A stretch of 64,000 bases of DNA, from NCBI GenBank assembly GCA_041946825.1, contig JBHGBD010000005.1, forward strand, positions 124,001 to 188,000, read 5' to 3'. Origin of the DNA: CAZTHM01 sp041946825. Lineage in GTDB: Bacteria; Acidobacteriota; Terriglobia; UBA7540. Positions 16,957-29,923 of this stretch are shown one piece after another. A program made the translations under genes and the position numbers. The first letter of the stretch is position 1, and the number at the start of each line of letters is the position of its first letter. Below the pieces are notes generated by a model. It had not been told where the DNA came from. It saw nothing but the letters and a program-made list of their open reading frames with translations, and searched no databases.

Positions 16957-18522
16957 ATGAAAACGAATCGGAGGTGGTTTCTTAAAGCGGCTGGAGTAAC
17001 GGGAGCGGCTGGGACACTCATTGGGTCATCCGCCAGGGCATTTGTTCCCGCCCACAACTGGGACAAGTACGACTTTGGGTCGGGCCCGCCGATCACCGAT
17101 CGACTGAACCAGGGACCGTTCCCGCAGTATCCGCCCGAGGAGGTGGTGCCGGGCAGTTCCGTCGTCATGGCGACGACACCTTCGAAGGAAGTCGTACCGA
17201 ATTTCGGCAGGGGACTCATCACTTACATCACTGCCGACATGGGCACGGCGGAAATCCGGTCCGACAACATCCCCCAGGCCATCGAGGACCTGGTGCGCAT
17301 GCCGCTGGGCCAGAAGCTGTACTTGCGTCCCACCTGGCGCGAGGTTCAGCCGCGTCCCGGACGCCTGGAATTTCCCGACTACTGGAAGCTAACTTTCGAC
17401 TTGGCGCGCCGGCACGGCAAGCGTGTTGCTTTCCGAATTCAAATGCGCGCTCCCGACTATGAACAAGAGGCGCTCCCCGACTGTGTCCTGGAAAAGGTCC
17501 CGATGGTGAAATTGCAGGGCGAGTGGAAAGGCAGTGCCAATGTCGTCCGCCATCGCAAGACCTACTCCGAGCCGCGCTATGACCACCCGGCCTTCCAGGC
17601 GGCCTTCGAGGAGCTGAACGGTCTGCTCGCCGCGGAACTGAACGGCAATCCGCTGGTGGAGTTCATGGATACGTTCATGTACGGCTTCTGGGGCGAGGGC
17701 CACACATGGCCGTTCACTAACAATCCGTTTCCAGATTACGCCACGGCGGAGCGAACCTGGGTGCAGATGTTCGATGTACAGTTGAAACACTGGACCAAGA
17801 CACCGCTGGTCACCAACACCCAGCCGGATTTCAGCCGCGTCGGCAACTCGGAACTCGTCGATCGGACCGTGCGAAGCCACAATTGGCTGCGGACGGATAC
17901 GATTTTCGTCGAGAACGAACAAATTGAAGCCATCGGTAACCGGCCGCCCTGGACCGCCGCCATTGTGGAAGTCGGAATGTCGGACGGCTCGCCGCGGTCG
18001 CTCCGCATCGTGGAAGGAGTTCCCTACACCGACAACGAAATCGCGCATGTCACGGACGTGGGCGCCAATTACTGGTCGCTGTGGAACTTTCACAACATCA
18101 AGGCCGAGCACATCATGAATTACTACCGCCAATTTCCTGCGGCGATCGACGAGATTGGCCGGCGGATCGGATATCGCGTCCGGCCGTCGTTTGTCTGGGA
18201 GTATGAAAAGGACGGGTCGCCGGGGCTGGTGATTGGCTTTGCCAACGACGGAATCGCGGGCGTACCCGGAGCGCTGCGCGTGGCCGTAACGAGCGACGAT
18301 GGCAAAACCAACGTCGGGGGTTCGCTCGATCCCGGCTACCCGCTGCCGGGGAAAATCCGCCAGGCGCAGTTCGTGCTTCCGAAGGGAACAAGTTGGAAGG
18401 GGCTGAAACTTAAAGCGGAGATCGAGGTAAAGGCTGGGCGCTACCCTGTTCGTTGGGATTGTCACCAGAAACTGGAGGAGGACGGTTCGCTTCGCTTGCG
18501 GCCGAACCTCCGCCCTGAATGA
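16957..18522 (+). CDS. Tat-exported barrel protein, glycoside-hydrolase-like
   Basis: About 521 aa from the ATG at 16957; the frame is open another 112 codons upstream, but that part overlaps the metallohydrolase gene and looks non-coding. A twin-arginine signal is clear ('NRRWFLKAAGVTGAAGTL'). The body looks like a clan GH-A barrel: 'LYLRPTWREVQPRPGRLEFPDYWKL' resembles the start of beta-galactosidase-type enzymes, and 'MYGFWGEGH' could hold an acidic catalytic residue. A C-terminal beta-sandwich follows from about residue 420. Substrate unknown. Tat export suggests a folded or cofactor-bearing protein. Other Tat-exported barrel proteins lie at 39-45 kb. Confidence 0.6.
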   Translation: MKTNRRWFLKAAGVTGAAGTLIGSSARAFVPAHNWDKYDFGSGPPITDRLNQGPFPQYPPEEVVPGSSVVMATTPSKEVVPNFGRGLITYITADMGTAEIRSDNIPQAIEDLVRMPLGQKLYLRPTWREVQPRPGRLEFPDYWKLTFDLARRHGKRVAFRIQMRAPDYEQEALPDCVLEKVPMVKLQGEWKGSANVVRHRKTYSEPRYDHPAFQAAFEELNGLLAAELNGNPLVEFMDTFMYGFWGEGHTWPFTNNPFPDYATAERTWVQMFDVQLKHWTKTPLVTNTQPDFSRVGNSELVDRTVRSHNWLRTDTIFVENEQIEAIGNRPPWTAAIVEVGMSDGSPRSLRIVEGVPYTDNEIAHVTDVGANYWSLWNFHNIKAEHIMNYYRQFPAAIDEIGRRIGYRVRPSFVWEYEKDGSPGLVIGFANDGIAGVPGALRVAVTSDDGKTNVGGSLDPGYPLPGKIRQAQFVLPKGTSWKGLKLKAEIEVKAGRYPVRWDCHQKLEEDGSLRLRPNLRPE

Positions 18523-18562
18523 GCACGGGGAAGACGGTTAAGGCGCGAGCGTGACTGACAGC

Positions 18563-19597
18563 TTATCGGAGAATCGCGCCGGTCTGGACGGCCTCAAAGG
18601 CACCGCCCGGGACAGTTTTCAGTTGGTCAAGGTCGGTGTCGTCCCAGCGGCTGTCAGGTGCTCCAGTGATGAACCAACTGGCGCCGTTGTCGGCCACGAT
18701 CATTCCATACTTCTTGAGTGCCGTGAGAATAATCCTGGACTGGCCCGTGTAACCGGAGATGTCGAAGGACGCTTTCAGGCGCACACGCAGACCCATGGGC
18801 GGGAGAGTCGGGTCGCTCGACTGGCTCGCGAAGTGTGTAGCGGGATGAATATAACCACGCTGGGAATTCGCTACCGTAAAACGCAGGGCGTGGCGAATGG
18901 CTCCCGCCGCCACCTCATCGTAGCGGGCAAGCCCGGGAAGTATCGGCAGACCCGCGGCGTCGGCGGAAGTCCATCCGTCAGGGCGCAGGCCATCCGAGTA
19001 TAGATTGAAAACTGCGCCGGACCCAGCGCTCCACCCGTCGTCATTTGAGTTCTTGAAAGCGTGATACATCTCAAAGAGCCGGCAATCGCCGCGATCGGGG
19101 TTGGCAAGGAGGGTCAGCACGTGACGGTCACCCGTGGAATCGTTCCCGCCTTCGATGGGAGCCTGGGGTGGAACCGGGTAAGGGCCCGGATCGCTCTCGT
19201 CAGGGTACTCAGTGAAAAGGATCGGTACGAATGGCTGGTCGCCGGATACGACCACAAAAGGAATTCCATAATCCGGGTTTGTGCCAAAGTCCGCGTGAAG
19301 ATACGATCGATCCTGGTTGATGCTGTCAATGTAGGCGCTCGAATTAGGATCAACGCAGAAGTTGGAGATGTCAGTGTTCCAGGGATTGTCTGTGGGGAAT
19401 ATCGCACAGCCGGAAATCACCGGGCTGGTGCTGAAATCGGTCGATGTCCCGGCAGTCGCGTCGCTGCAGTTATCCGCGCCATCTCCACCGCCTCCCCCTC
19501 CGTCTTGATTGGTGGGGACGATCGAGACACCGCAGGAAATGAACAGCAACGCGCTCAACGCAACCGACATACTCGATAAGCCGATCCGCCGGGTCAT
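18563..19597 (-). CDS. Putative exported lipoprotein of unknown function
   Basis: About 344 aa from the ATG at 19597. A hydrophobic N-terminus ends in 'ALLFISC', a good lipobox, followed by a Gly/Asp-rich linker. The mature part is rich in Asp, Pro and aromatic residues and includes 'IFPTDNPWNTDIS', 'GDRHVLTLL', 'CRLFEMYHAF' and 'IRHALRFTV'. These recur in a set of bacterial exported proteins of unknown role that I recognise only by appearance. The fold is probably beta-rich. It diverges from the BNR-repeat gene. Confidence 0.55.
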   Translation of the reverse strand: MTRRIGLSSMSVALSALLFISCGVSIVPTNQDGGGGGGDGADNCSDATAGTSTDFSTSPVISGCAIFPTDNPWNTDISNFCVDPNSSAYIDSINQDRSYLHADFGTNPDYGIPFVVVSGDQPFVPILFTEYPDESDPGPYPVPPQAPIEGGNDSTGDRHVLTLLANPDRGDCRLFEMYHAFKNSNDDGWSAGSGAVFNLYSDGLRPDGWTSADAAGLPILPGLARYDEVAAGAIRHALRFTVANSQRGYIHPATHFASQSSDPTLPPMGLRVRLKASFDISGYTGQSRIILTALKKYGMIVADNGASWFITGAPDSRWDDTDLDQLKTVPGGAFEAVQTGAILR

Positions 19598-19975
19598 CGG
19601 GCCACCGCCTCGCTTTTGGTCTCCAATTCCGCAACTCCAAGCGTCACACAATATACCCATCAAGGGATGTCGGCGTATGCTTTTGTCCCCACCGGATCAG
19701 GAATATCGAGGACCGTCATATCACGCCGTCTCTCGAGTCCCGAGACAACTTGACAACGTCAGCTTTTCTGTCCGGCTACTTCCTTGCGATGCTGCGAGCG
19801 TCAAGCATGGTCGCCTGTCCCATAATTTTCGGTTGTAGTGTATGCTCAGACCCGTTCGGATTGCGAGCAGCCGTGCAGGGCATTGCCCACTCCCGCGGCC
19901 GGACGGAACCATGTGGACCTGACGCGGTGGGTCAGCGTGGCGGATTCATCTCACCGCCTTTCCGGAGGAATGACC
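19598..19975. other. Divergent intergenic region
   Basis: About 380 bases separate the lipoprotein gene and the BNR gene and should hold both promoters. A TTGACA at 19750-19755 lies in the plus direction but has no matching -10 box at normal spacing. No operator was recognised. Confidence 0.35.
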
Positions 19976-22330
19976 ATGAAGAAAACATTGGGGCTGTTAA
20001 TCGCCGTATCGTTGGCTCTCATTTCCCTGTTCATCGCTCGAATGAATTTTCTTCGGGCGCAGGCCGCCGAAAGCTATTCCGCGCCGCGCCTGGATTCGTG
20101 GCGCATATTGGGTCCCGGGGGCGGGGGTGCTCAATTCTTTCCCGCCATCAGCCCTCACGACTCGAATCTGGTCCTGGTGGCGTGTGATATGACGGGGGCC
20201 TACATTTCGGAGGACGGCGGGGCATCATGGCGGATGTTCAATCTCCGCAGCCCCGCGCGCTTCTTCGAGTTCGACCCACTCGACCCCAAGGTGATTTACG
20301 TCGGGGCGCGCGCCTTATGGAGGAGCGCCGACCGTGGCCGTACCTGGAGCTTGGTCTATCCCCTGCCTGATTCGGTCACAAGATTGATCATGCCCGATGA
20401 CCATGCCGGCCCTGTCGTCCTCACCGCGCAAGGACCGAGCGGTGTCGTCACAGCTTTAGCGGTTGACCCCTCGAACTCCAAGCAACTCTACACGGCGATC
20501 ACGGAGGCAGGGGGCTCCGCGCTTTACGTCTCGGACGAACGGGGCGGAAATTGGCGACGCGCGACGAGCCTCCCGGCAGGCGTGCGGAAGATCCTTGTTG
20601 ATCCCCGCTCGCCGGGATCCGACCGCACGCTTTATGTCTTGAGCGGAAACTCCGTCAGCATCTGCAAAGCGGGCACGTGCCAGCAGGGGACTGCCCCTGA
20701 AGGCGTGACTCAGTTCGCAGACGCCTCCGCAGGATTCTCCGCTAACGGCCAACTGAACGTTTACGCAATCGCCGGAGGACGAAGGGAAGGCCCCAGCAAG
20801 ATATTCGTTTCACATGACGGTGGCGTGACATGGACTGCAGCAGATGATTCGTTCCTCCGCGGCGCGGGAGAGGGAGCGTCGCGACCTCAGTTCACGGCCG
20901 TGGGGAGCAGCCTCGAGCACGGCAGAGCCGCCTACGTCGCCTATGAGGGCCTAAGCCTGGGTGGCAAGGGCTTTCACGGCGTGGCCAAAACTCTCAATGG
21001 CGGCTCGACGTGGGAATTGGTTTGGAAAGAAGCTGACACTCCCGCCTCCAACGTTCACGATGCGTGGATCACCGAGCGCTTCGGGACGGGTTGGGGCGAG
21101 CCGGGCCTTTCGCTGGGCGTATCTCCGAAGAATCCTGAGATTTGCTTTCAGACGGACTTCGGCCGCACGTTGCGCACGACGGACGGTGGCAAGACTTGGG
21201 ATGCCCTCTATTCCCATCGCCAGGCTGACGGCAGCTACATATCGACAGGGCTCGACGTAACCACGAACTACGGAATCTTCTGGGATCCGTTTGATTCCCG
21301 TAGGGTGTTTATTGCCTATACCGATATCGGATTGTTTCGCAGTGAAAACGGTGGGGAGAGCTGGAGGGGTTCGACCGAGGGCGTGCCGCGCCGGTGGGTC
21401 AACACCACGTATTGGATTACTTTCGATCCTTCTGTCAAAGGCCGTGTGTGGGGTGTGATGAGTTATGTGCACGACCTGCCCCGCCCCAAGATGTGGAGGC
21501 GTACCTCCCCAGAGCGGTACGCAGGCGGGGTATGCATTAGCGACGATGGCGGTAAGACCTGGCGGCCCTCAACCGAAGGCATGCCTCCCACCGCCGCCAC
21601 CCATATCCTTCTCGACCCCGACAGCCCCACGAATGCACGAACCCTCTACGTGGCAGGCTTCGGGAAAGGTGTATTCAAGTCGGTCGATGGTGGGAAGACT
21701 TGGACTCTTCGGAATCAGGGCTTGCCGGAACCCGAACCTTTTGCCTGGCGACTCGCGCGCGACAAAAACGGAGTTCTGTATCTTGTCGTGGCGCGCCGCA
21801 GCGAAGACGGGAACTTCGGGAACGCGCAGGATGGCGCGTTGTACCGCTCGCGTGACGGCGCCGAGCATTGGGAGAAGGTCACGCTACCCGGCGGCGTAAA
21901 CGGCCCGAATGGTGTCAGCATTGATCCCCAGGACCCGAACAGACTTTACCTGGCGGCCTGGGGGCGCAACTTGCCACCGGGCGCAGTGGATGGCGGGGTG
22001 TATCTCTCCACCGATGGCGGGAGTTCCTGGCGGAATGTCCTCGCAAAAGACCAGCACGTTTACGACGTTACAATCGATCCTCGCAATCCGCGGATTCTTT
22101 ACGCTTGCGGTTTTGAATCTTCGGCCTGGCGCTCGACCGACGGCGGAGAAACCTGGACGCGCATTCGAGGGTACAACTTTAAATGGGGTCACCGGGTAAT
22201 TCCCGATCTACAGAATCCGGATCTCATCTACATCACAACGTATGGTGGAAGCGTGTGGCACGGGCCCGCTGCCGGGGATCCTCACGCAGTCGAAGATATC
22301 GTTACGCCCGCTCTCGCTTATGGGCAATGA
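19976..22330 (+). CDS. Exported BNR/sortilin-like beta-propeller protein (GH74-like architecture)
   Basis: About 784 aa from the ATG at 19976, which has GGAGG seven bases upstream; the longer frame is not needed. Signal peptide: 'MKKTLGLLIAVSLALISLF'. The body is a chain of beta-propeller blades with BNR/Asp-box motifs of the SxDxGxxW type: 'SEDGGASWR', 'SHDGGVTWT', 'TTDGGKTWD', 'SENGGESWR', 'SVDGGKTWT', 'STDGGSSWR', 'STDGGETWT'. At least ten blades suggest two seven-bladed propellers, as in xyloglucanases (GH74) and VPS10 domains. I see no certain GH74 catalytic Asp pair. Possible roles are xyloglucan degradation or a surface propeller scaffold; activity is unproven. Confidence 0.75.
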   Translation: MKKTLGLLIAVSLALISLFIARMNFLRAQAAESYSAPRLDSWRILGPGGGGAQFFPAISPHDSNLVLVACDMTGAYISEDGGASWRMFNLRSPARFFEFDPLDPKVIYVGARALWRSADRGRTWSLVYPLPDSVTRLIMPDDHAGPVVLTAQGPSGVVTALAVDPSNSKQLYTAITEAGGSALYVSDERGGNWRRATSLPAGVRKILVDPRSPGSDRTLYVLSGNSVSICKAGTCQQGTAPEGVTQFADASAGFSANGQLNVYAIAGGRREGPSKIFVSHDGGVTWTAADDSFLRGAGEGASRPQFTAVGSSLEHGRAAYVAYEGLSLGGKGFHGVAKTLNGGSTWELVWKEADTPASNVHDAWITERFGTGWGEPGLSLGVSPKNPEICFQTDFGRTLRTTDGGKTWDALYSHRQADGSYISTGLDVTTNYGIFWDPFDSRRVFIAYTDIGLFRSENGGESWRGSTEGVPRRWVNTTYWITFDPSVKGRVWGVMSYVHDLPRPKMWRRTSPERYAGGVCISDDGGKTWRPSTEGMPPTAATHILLDPDSPTNARTLYVAGFGKGVFKSVDGGKTWTLRNQGLPEPEPFAWRLARDKNGVLYLVVARRSEDGNFGNAQDGALYRSRDGAEHWEKVTLPGGVNGPNGVSIDPQDPNRLYLAAWGRNLPPGAVDGGVYLSTDGGSSWRNVLAKDQHVYDVTIDPRNPRILYACGFESSAWRSTDGGETWTRIRGYNFKWGHRVIPDLQNPDLIYITTYGGSVWHGPAAGDPHAVEDIVTPALAYGQ

Positions 22331-22515
22331 GGATTCGCGCCGACTCGGCCCGCGACATGTATGGCGATTGCGACAACGGAAATTCGGTGGATGGCCAGGC
22401 GGATTGGTGGCAAAGGATCGTCTCCCGTTCGAGGCGGCATCCCTCGGTCCTCAGCACATCGCATCGGCCGTGGCAGGTTCACGGCTATTGAAAATACCCG
22501 GTAATTGGCTTAGCC

Positions 22516-23502
22516 TTGCAATCGAGAGGGGATTCGAAACGGAAAAGTAATCTGGCTTGTTGCTTTCTGATTGGACCGGTGCCGCCTTTCTCCCAACCCG
22601 CGTCTGAGGCGAAACCTCTCGCCCGCCCGTCCACGGCCGTAGCGCTCTTCCAGAGCCTTCGGCCCATGCAGTGGGTGAAGAATGGATTTGTCTTCGCCCC
22701 GCTGATTTTTGCACGGCGCCTCACTGACGCGCCTCAATTGTGGAAAGTCTCGCTCGCTGCACTGATTTTCTGCCTGGTCGCGAGCGCCGTGTATCTGATC
22801 AACGACCTCGCAGACGCGGCGGAAGATCGAAACCACCCCCTCAAACGGTTGCGACCAGTGGCGTCCGGTGAACTGGCGGCACCCGTGGCGCTGTCTACGG
22901 CAATCATTCTGGCGATCGTCGGGATTGGCGGAGCATGGATCCTCGACAGCCGCTTCCAGTTGACTGTCTTGCTCTACTTGGGCTTGAACGTCCTGTATTC
23001 GCTGGCCCTGAAGCGGGTGATGCTACTCGACGCTTTCATTGTCGCGGCCGGATTCGTGCTCAGGGTCCTGGGCGGCGGATTTGTGATTCACGTGGAGATT
23101 TCATCCTGGCTGGTGGTCTGCACAACGCTCCTCGCAATCTTTCTCGCGCTTACGAAGCGTCGGCACGAATTGGTCTTGCTCGGGAACAACGCCTCGAACC
23201 ATCGAGCGTCCTTGGCGAATTACACCCCCTATTTTCTCGATCAGCTAATCGGGATCGTCACTGCATCAACGCTCATGGCGTACGCTCTCTACACGCTGTC
23301 CGACGATGTTGCGAGGAAGTTCCCGGGCAAGCGGCTCGAGCTGACGATCCCGTTCGTGCTGTACGGGATTTTCCGCTACCTCTATCTGGTCCATCAAAAC
23401 GAAGAGGGCGGCAATCCCACTCGTCTTCTTCTGACCGATCCGGTGTTACTTTTCGTGGTATCGGCCTGGGCAGTCGCCGTCGTGCTGATCATTTACCTTT
23501 GA
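22516..23502 (+). CDS. UbiA-family prenyltransferase, decaprenyl-phosphate phosphoribosyltransferase-like
   Basis: Up to 328 aa. The start is uncertain: TTG at 22516 is the frame limit and a GTG at 22579 is an alternative, with no strong ribosome-binding site for either. Membrane protein with eight or nine segments. Two Asp-rich motifs mark the family: 'NDLADAAEDRNHPLK' and 'YSLALKRVMLLDAFIVAAG'. The 'MQWVKN' start and 'RPVASGEL' resemble enzymes that attach phosphoribose to polyprenyl phosphate, the first step to decaprenyl-phospho-arabinose. Related UbiA enzymes for quinones are an alternative. It is followed by metH after a 388-base gap, so they are probably not one unit. Confidence 0.75.
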   Translation: MQSRGDSKRKSNLACCFLIGPVPPFSQPASEAKPLARPSTAVALFQSLRPMQWVKNGFVFAPLIFARRLTDAPQLWKVSLAALIFCLVASAVYLINDLADAAEDRNHPLKRLRPVASGELAAPVALSTAIILAIVGIGGAWILDSRFQLTVLLYLGLNVLYSLALKRVMLLDAFIVAAGFVLRVLGGGFVIHVEISSWLVVCTTLLAIFLALTKRRHELVLLGNNASNHRASLANYTPYFLDQLIGIVTASTLMAYALYTLSDDVARKFPGKRLELTIPFVLYGIFRYLYLVHQNEEGGNPTRLLLTDPVLLFVVSAWAVAVVLIIYL

Positions 23503-23890
23503 CGCCGGCGGGAATATCCCGTGCTTGGTCGACCTTCCCGGAATCCACGTGGTGGCGTCGGGGGAGCGGATCGGCAGGCTATGCTAACACATTGATAACA
23601 AAGCATATAGTTGTAGCCCCGGCCGACCTCACGGCAGGCTGGCGGCGAGGTTCAACTACCCAATAGATTTCAATCTGAGCCCGCCCGAAAACCGCAAAGC
23701 TCCGCCGGGGGTCTCCGGGCCGGCTGCGCCCCGAAGGTCATAGTAGCCTCGACATCGCAGCTAGCTTCAGGCGCTTGGCCCTTCCCCGGATCGCGCCCAC
23801 AAGCTTCGCGCCGCCCGCCGCTTTCCGGGCCCGCTTTCAGGTTAGAATGGTAGATCAGGGTCCGGGACAATTCCCCGAACGGACGGACGA
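23503..23890. other. Intergenic region before metH
   Basis: About 390 bases, very GC-rich in the second half with several short GC hairpin possibilities. I looked for a cobalamin or SAM-type riboswitch because of metH and found no B12 box or clear SAM/SAH core. A TTAGAAT near 23842 could be a weak -10 element. Confidence 0.35.
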
Positions 23891-27568
<3,678 letters not shown>

Positions 27569-27883
27569 GGCGCCACCCCGTTTTCGGTGCGCCGGGCTTC
27601 AGCCCGCCAATTGCGACCGTTGAGTCATAAAGCCCAGTCGGCAGCGGCCCGGATCAATTCTCAGTGCCCTCTGTGCCCCTGAAGATTTCACACGGAGATC
27701 ACAGAGCCTCTCCGTGGCCTCTGTGTTGAGCCTGTTCCTGGGGCAGAGAACACTGAGGCCAGGCGCGAGACACCGGCACCGTACCCGAGAAATATTTGCT
27801 CGTTCCAACCTCGTTTTGCGAATACAATTCGTCTCGAAGTTGGCCTGTAGTCGCAGGCGCATAAGCCGGAGAGAGAATTTCGG
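27569..27883. repeat. Intergenic region with a degenerate CTCTGTG-type repeat
   Basis: Between about 27660 and 27755 the sequence repeats variants of 'CCTCTGTG' and its complement ('CACAGAG'), for example CCCTCTGTGCCCCTG and CCTCTGTGTTGAG around an inverted core. It is a diverged relative of the repeat at 43715-43902. It lies between metH and the TPR gene and has no coding content. I call it a dispersed intergenic repeat of unknown origin. Confidence 0.55.
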
Positions 27884-28765
27884 ATGGCGTCGCTGAAGAA
27901 TGCTCCCGCAGAGATCGGTTCGTACCCGAAGGGTAATTCGCTTCTCGCCCTGGGCCGGAATCGCGAGGCCATCGCGGAGTACGATCGAATTCTCGCCGCC
28001 GATTCCCGCCACGCGGGGGCCTGGAACAACCGTGGCATCGCGCTGACGGGGCTTGGCCGTATCGATGCGGGAATCGAGTGTTTTGCGCGGTCCGTCCGTG
28101 CGGACGCGCGCGAAGCACGCGCGTGGTTCAATCGCGCCCTCTGCCTGCATTCGCTGGGGCGCTTCGTCGAAGCGGCGGATTGTTTCACGAGAGTTTTGGC
28201 GCTCGACCCGGGCGATGGCGAAGCCTGGATTGAAAAGGGCAACTCGCTCTTTCACGCAAGTCGTTACCAGGATTCCGTCGCCTGCTATGACGAAGGCCTC
28301 CGCCTCAATCCCCGATCATCGCGCGCCTGGATGAACCGGGGCGTGAGCCTGCACTGCCTGGGACGGCTCAAGGAGGCCATTACCTCCTACCATGCCGCCC
28401 TGAAGCTCGACCCGCGCGACTGGCGCGGCTGGTACAACAAGGGTTTATGCCTGCATCTTCTGCGCCAATATCAGGGCGCCATCGAGTGCTACGACTCGGC
28501 GCTGGAGCGGGGGGCGGAGGATGCGAGAATCTGGACGAATAAGGGCGCGAGCCTCCAGAGGCAGAGCCAGTTCGAGAAGGCCATCGACTGCTACGATCGC
28601 GCCTTGAAGGCCGACCCGACGGCGCTGGCCGCCTGGCACAATCGCGCCGATTGCCTCACCTGCCTGTATCGCTTTGAGGAAGCGCTGAGCACGCGCCACC
28701 GAGCGCTGCGGCTCGAGGCGGCCACCGGCCGCGCCTGGCTCAAGCCGCTTGCCAGCTCCGCGTGA
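27884..28765 (+). CDS. TPR-repeat protein
   Basis: 293 aa, nearly all tetratricopeptide repeats: about eight 34-residue units with the typical W/A-G-Y-A/L-A-P pattern ('AWNNRGIALTGLGRIDAGIECF', 'AWMNRGVSLHCLGRLKEAI'). There is no signal peptide or membrane segment, so it is a cytoplasmic scaffold. Function is not defined by the sequence. It sits alone between metH and a group of other TPR genes on the opposite strand. Confidence 0.85.
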   Translation: MASLKNAPAEIGSYPKGNSLLALGRNREAIAEYDRILAADSRHAGAWNNRGIALTGLGRIDAGIECFARSVRADAREARAWFNRALCLHSLGRFVEAADCFTRVLALDPGDGEAWIEKGNSLFHASRYQDSVACYDEGLRLNPRSSRAWMNRGVSLHCLGRLKEAITSYHAALKLDPRDWRGWYNKGLCLHLLRQYQGAIECYDSALERGAEDARIWTNKGASLQRQSQFEKAIDCYDRALKADPTALAAWHNRADCLTCLYRFEEALSTRHRALRLEAATGRAWLKPLASSA

Positions 28766-28792
28766 TTCATCCGGATAATTGGAGAACGTTAC

Positions 28793-28840
28793 CATCCTGA
28801 GCGCAGCCCGTCCCCGGCAGGCAGCGGAGGGTCTTTTTTT
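28793..28840 (+). terminator. Possible intrinsic terminator after the TPR gene
   Basis: A GC-rich imperfect inverted repeat ends in GGAGGGTC and runs into seven T at 28834-28840, about 30-75 bases after the stop codon of the TPR gene at 28765. The stem has mismatches, so strength is uncertain. Confidence 0.35.
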
Positions 28841-28862
28841 CATTTTGCGCGGCAGGTTTTGC

Positions 28863-29867
28863 TTACGGAGTGACTCGCTGATTTTTGCGGGGGTCCTTGA
28901 CGTTCTTCTCGACCTTCTTCAGCTCCTGAAACTGCGACAGCTCTTTCGCCGCATCTTCCTTACGGCCCTGCTTGACATAGGCACGGCTCAGAAGGTAGTG
29001 CGCCTCGGAATAGTTCCGGTCGGCCTGGATGCACTGGTTCAGGGCAGCCACGGCGTCGGCTTCGTGGTCTCGCGCGCTGTGAATTCGCGCCAGTAGACAA
29101 AGCGTTTCGCAGGATTGCGGATTGGCCTTCGCTGCCTTTTCCAGATAGGGAAGACTCTCGTCGAGTTTGTTTTGCCGATAGAGGAGCCGGCCAAGATAAA
29201 GATACGGTTGCTCGCCCTTGAAGCCCGAGCGCTCGGCAAGCTTGATCGCCTGGAGATAACATTCCACGGAAGCTTCTTCCTGGCCGAGCTCTTCCAGAGT
29301 CAACCCGAGAAACAGCCGGGCGGGAACGTAATCTGGCTTGAGCTCGACGGATTTCTCGAGCATGGGCTTGGCGGGCGGAAACCGGCTGTCCGTGTAATAA
29401 AGTGCGCCGAGATGAAAGAAGACCATGTAGTCGTTCGGCGCCAATGCGGCCGCCGATTTCAGTGCCTGCTCCGCGATGTCCGTGCGATTGATGAGTATCG
29501 CGTTGGAGGCGACCAGCTTGAAGGTTTCGGGGTCGCGCTGATTGAGCGCCAGCGCGCGTTCCAGGATCTTAAGCGATTCGCGATATTTTTGTTCGCGAAA
29601 AAGGATCTTCGCCTCGAGGAAAAGTGTTGGGTGAGTCTCGCCGCGCGTTGCGACTTCGTCGGCCAGGAGCACGCGCGCGCGGGCGAGATCCCCTGCATCG
29701 ATCAAAGCATTGATCTCGCTTGAGCGGCTCTCGTCGCGGGTCGAAGAAGACGCTTGGCCTTGCGCCTCCTGCAAGGCGGCGACCCCGCTGAAGGCGGCCG
29801 GGACGTGGTTCGACGCCAGACAAGCGAAAAGGATGACGATCGCCGGTCGAGGCGCGGGGTTTGTCAT
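28863..29867 (-). CDS. Exported TPR-repeat protein
   Basis: 334 aa with an N-terminal signal peptide ('PAIVILFACLASNHVPAAFSG') and about seven TPR units spanning residues 70-310 ('LFLEAKILFREQKYRESLKILERALALN', 'PYLYLGRLLYRQNKLDESLPYLEKA'). It would lie in the periplasm or be surface-exposed and serve as a scaffold. The gene starts 56 bases from the divergent FG-GAP/ASPIC/TPR gene, so the two probably share a promoter region. Exact role unknown. Confidence 0.8.
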   Translation of the reverse strand: MTNPAPRPAIVILFACLASNHVPAAFSGVAALQEAQGQASSSTRDESRSSEINALIDAGDLARARVLLADEVATRGETHPTLFLEAKILFREQKYRESLKILERALALNQRDPETFKLVASNAILINRTDIAEQALKSAAALAPNDYMVFFHLGALYYTDSRFPPAKPMLEKSVELKPDYVPARLFLGLTLEELGQEEASVECYLQAIKLAERSGFKGEQPYLYLGRLLYRQNKLDESLPYLEKAAKANPQSCETLCLLARIHSARDHEADAVAALNQCIQADRNYSEAHYLLSRAYVKQGRKEDAAKELSQFQELKKVEKNVKDPRKNQRVTP

Positions 29868-29923
29868 GACTCGGCCCTATGTTACATTAAAACGCTGAGA
29901 CCGGCACGCGCTCACGCAACTTC

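Noticed and set aside
23503..23890. Cobalamin or SAM riboswitch upstream of metH
   Set aside because: No B12 box, no SAM or SAH core, and no matching junction was found on reading the region.
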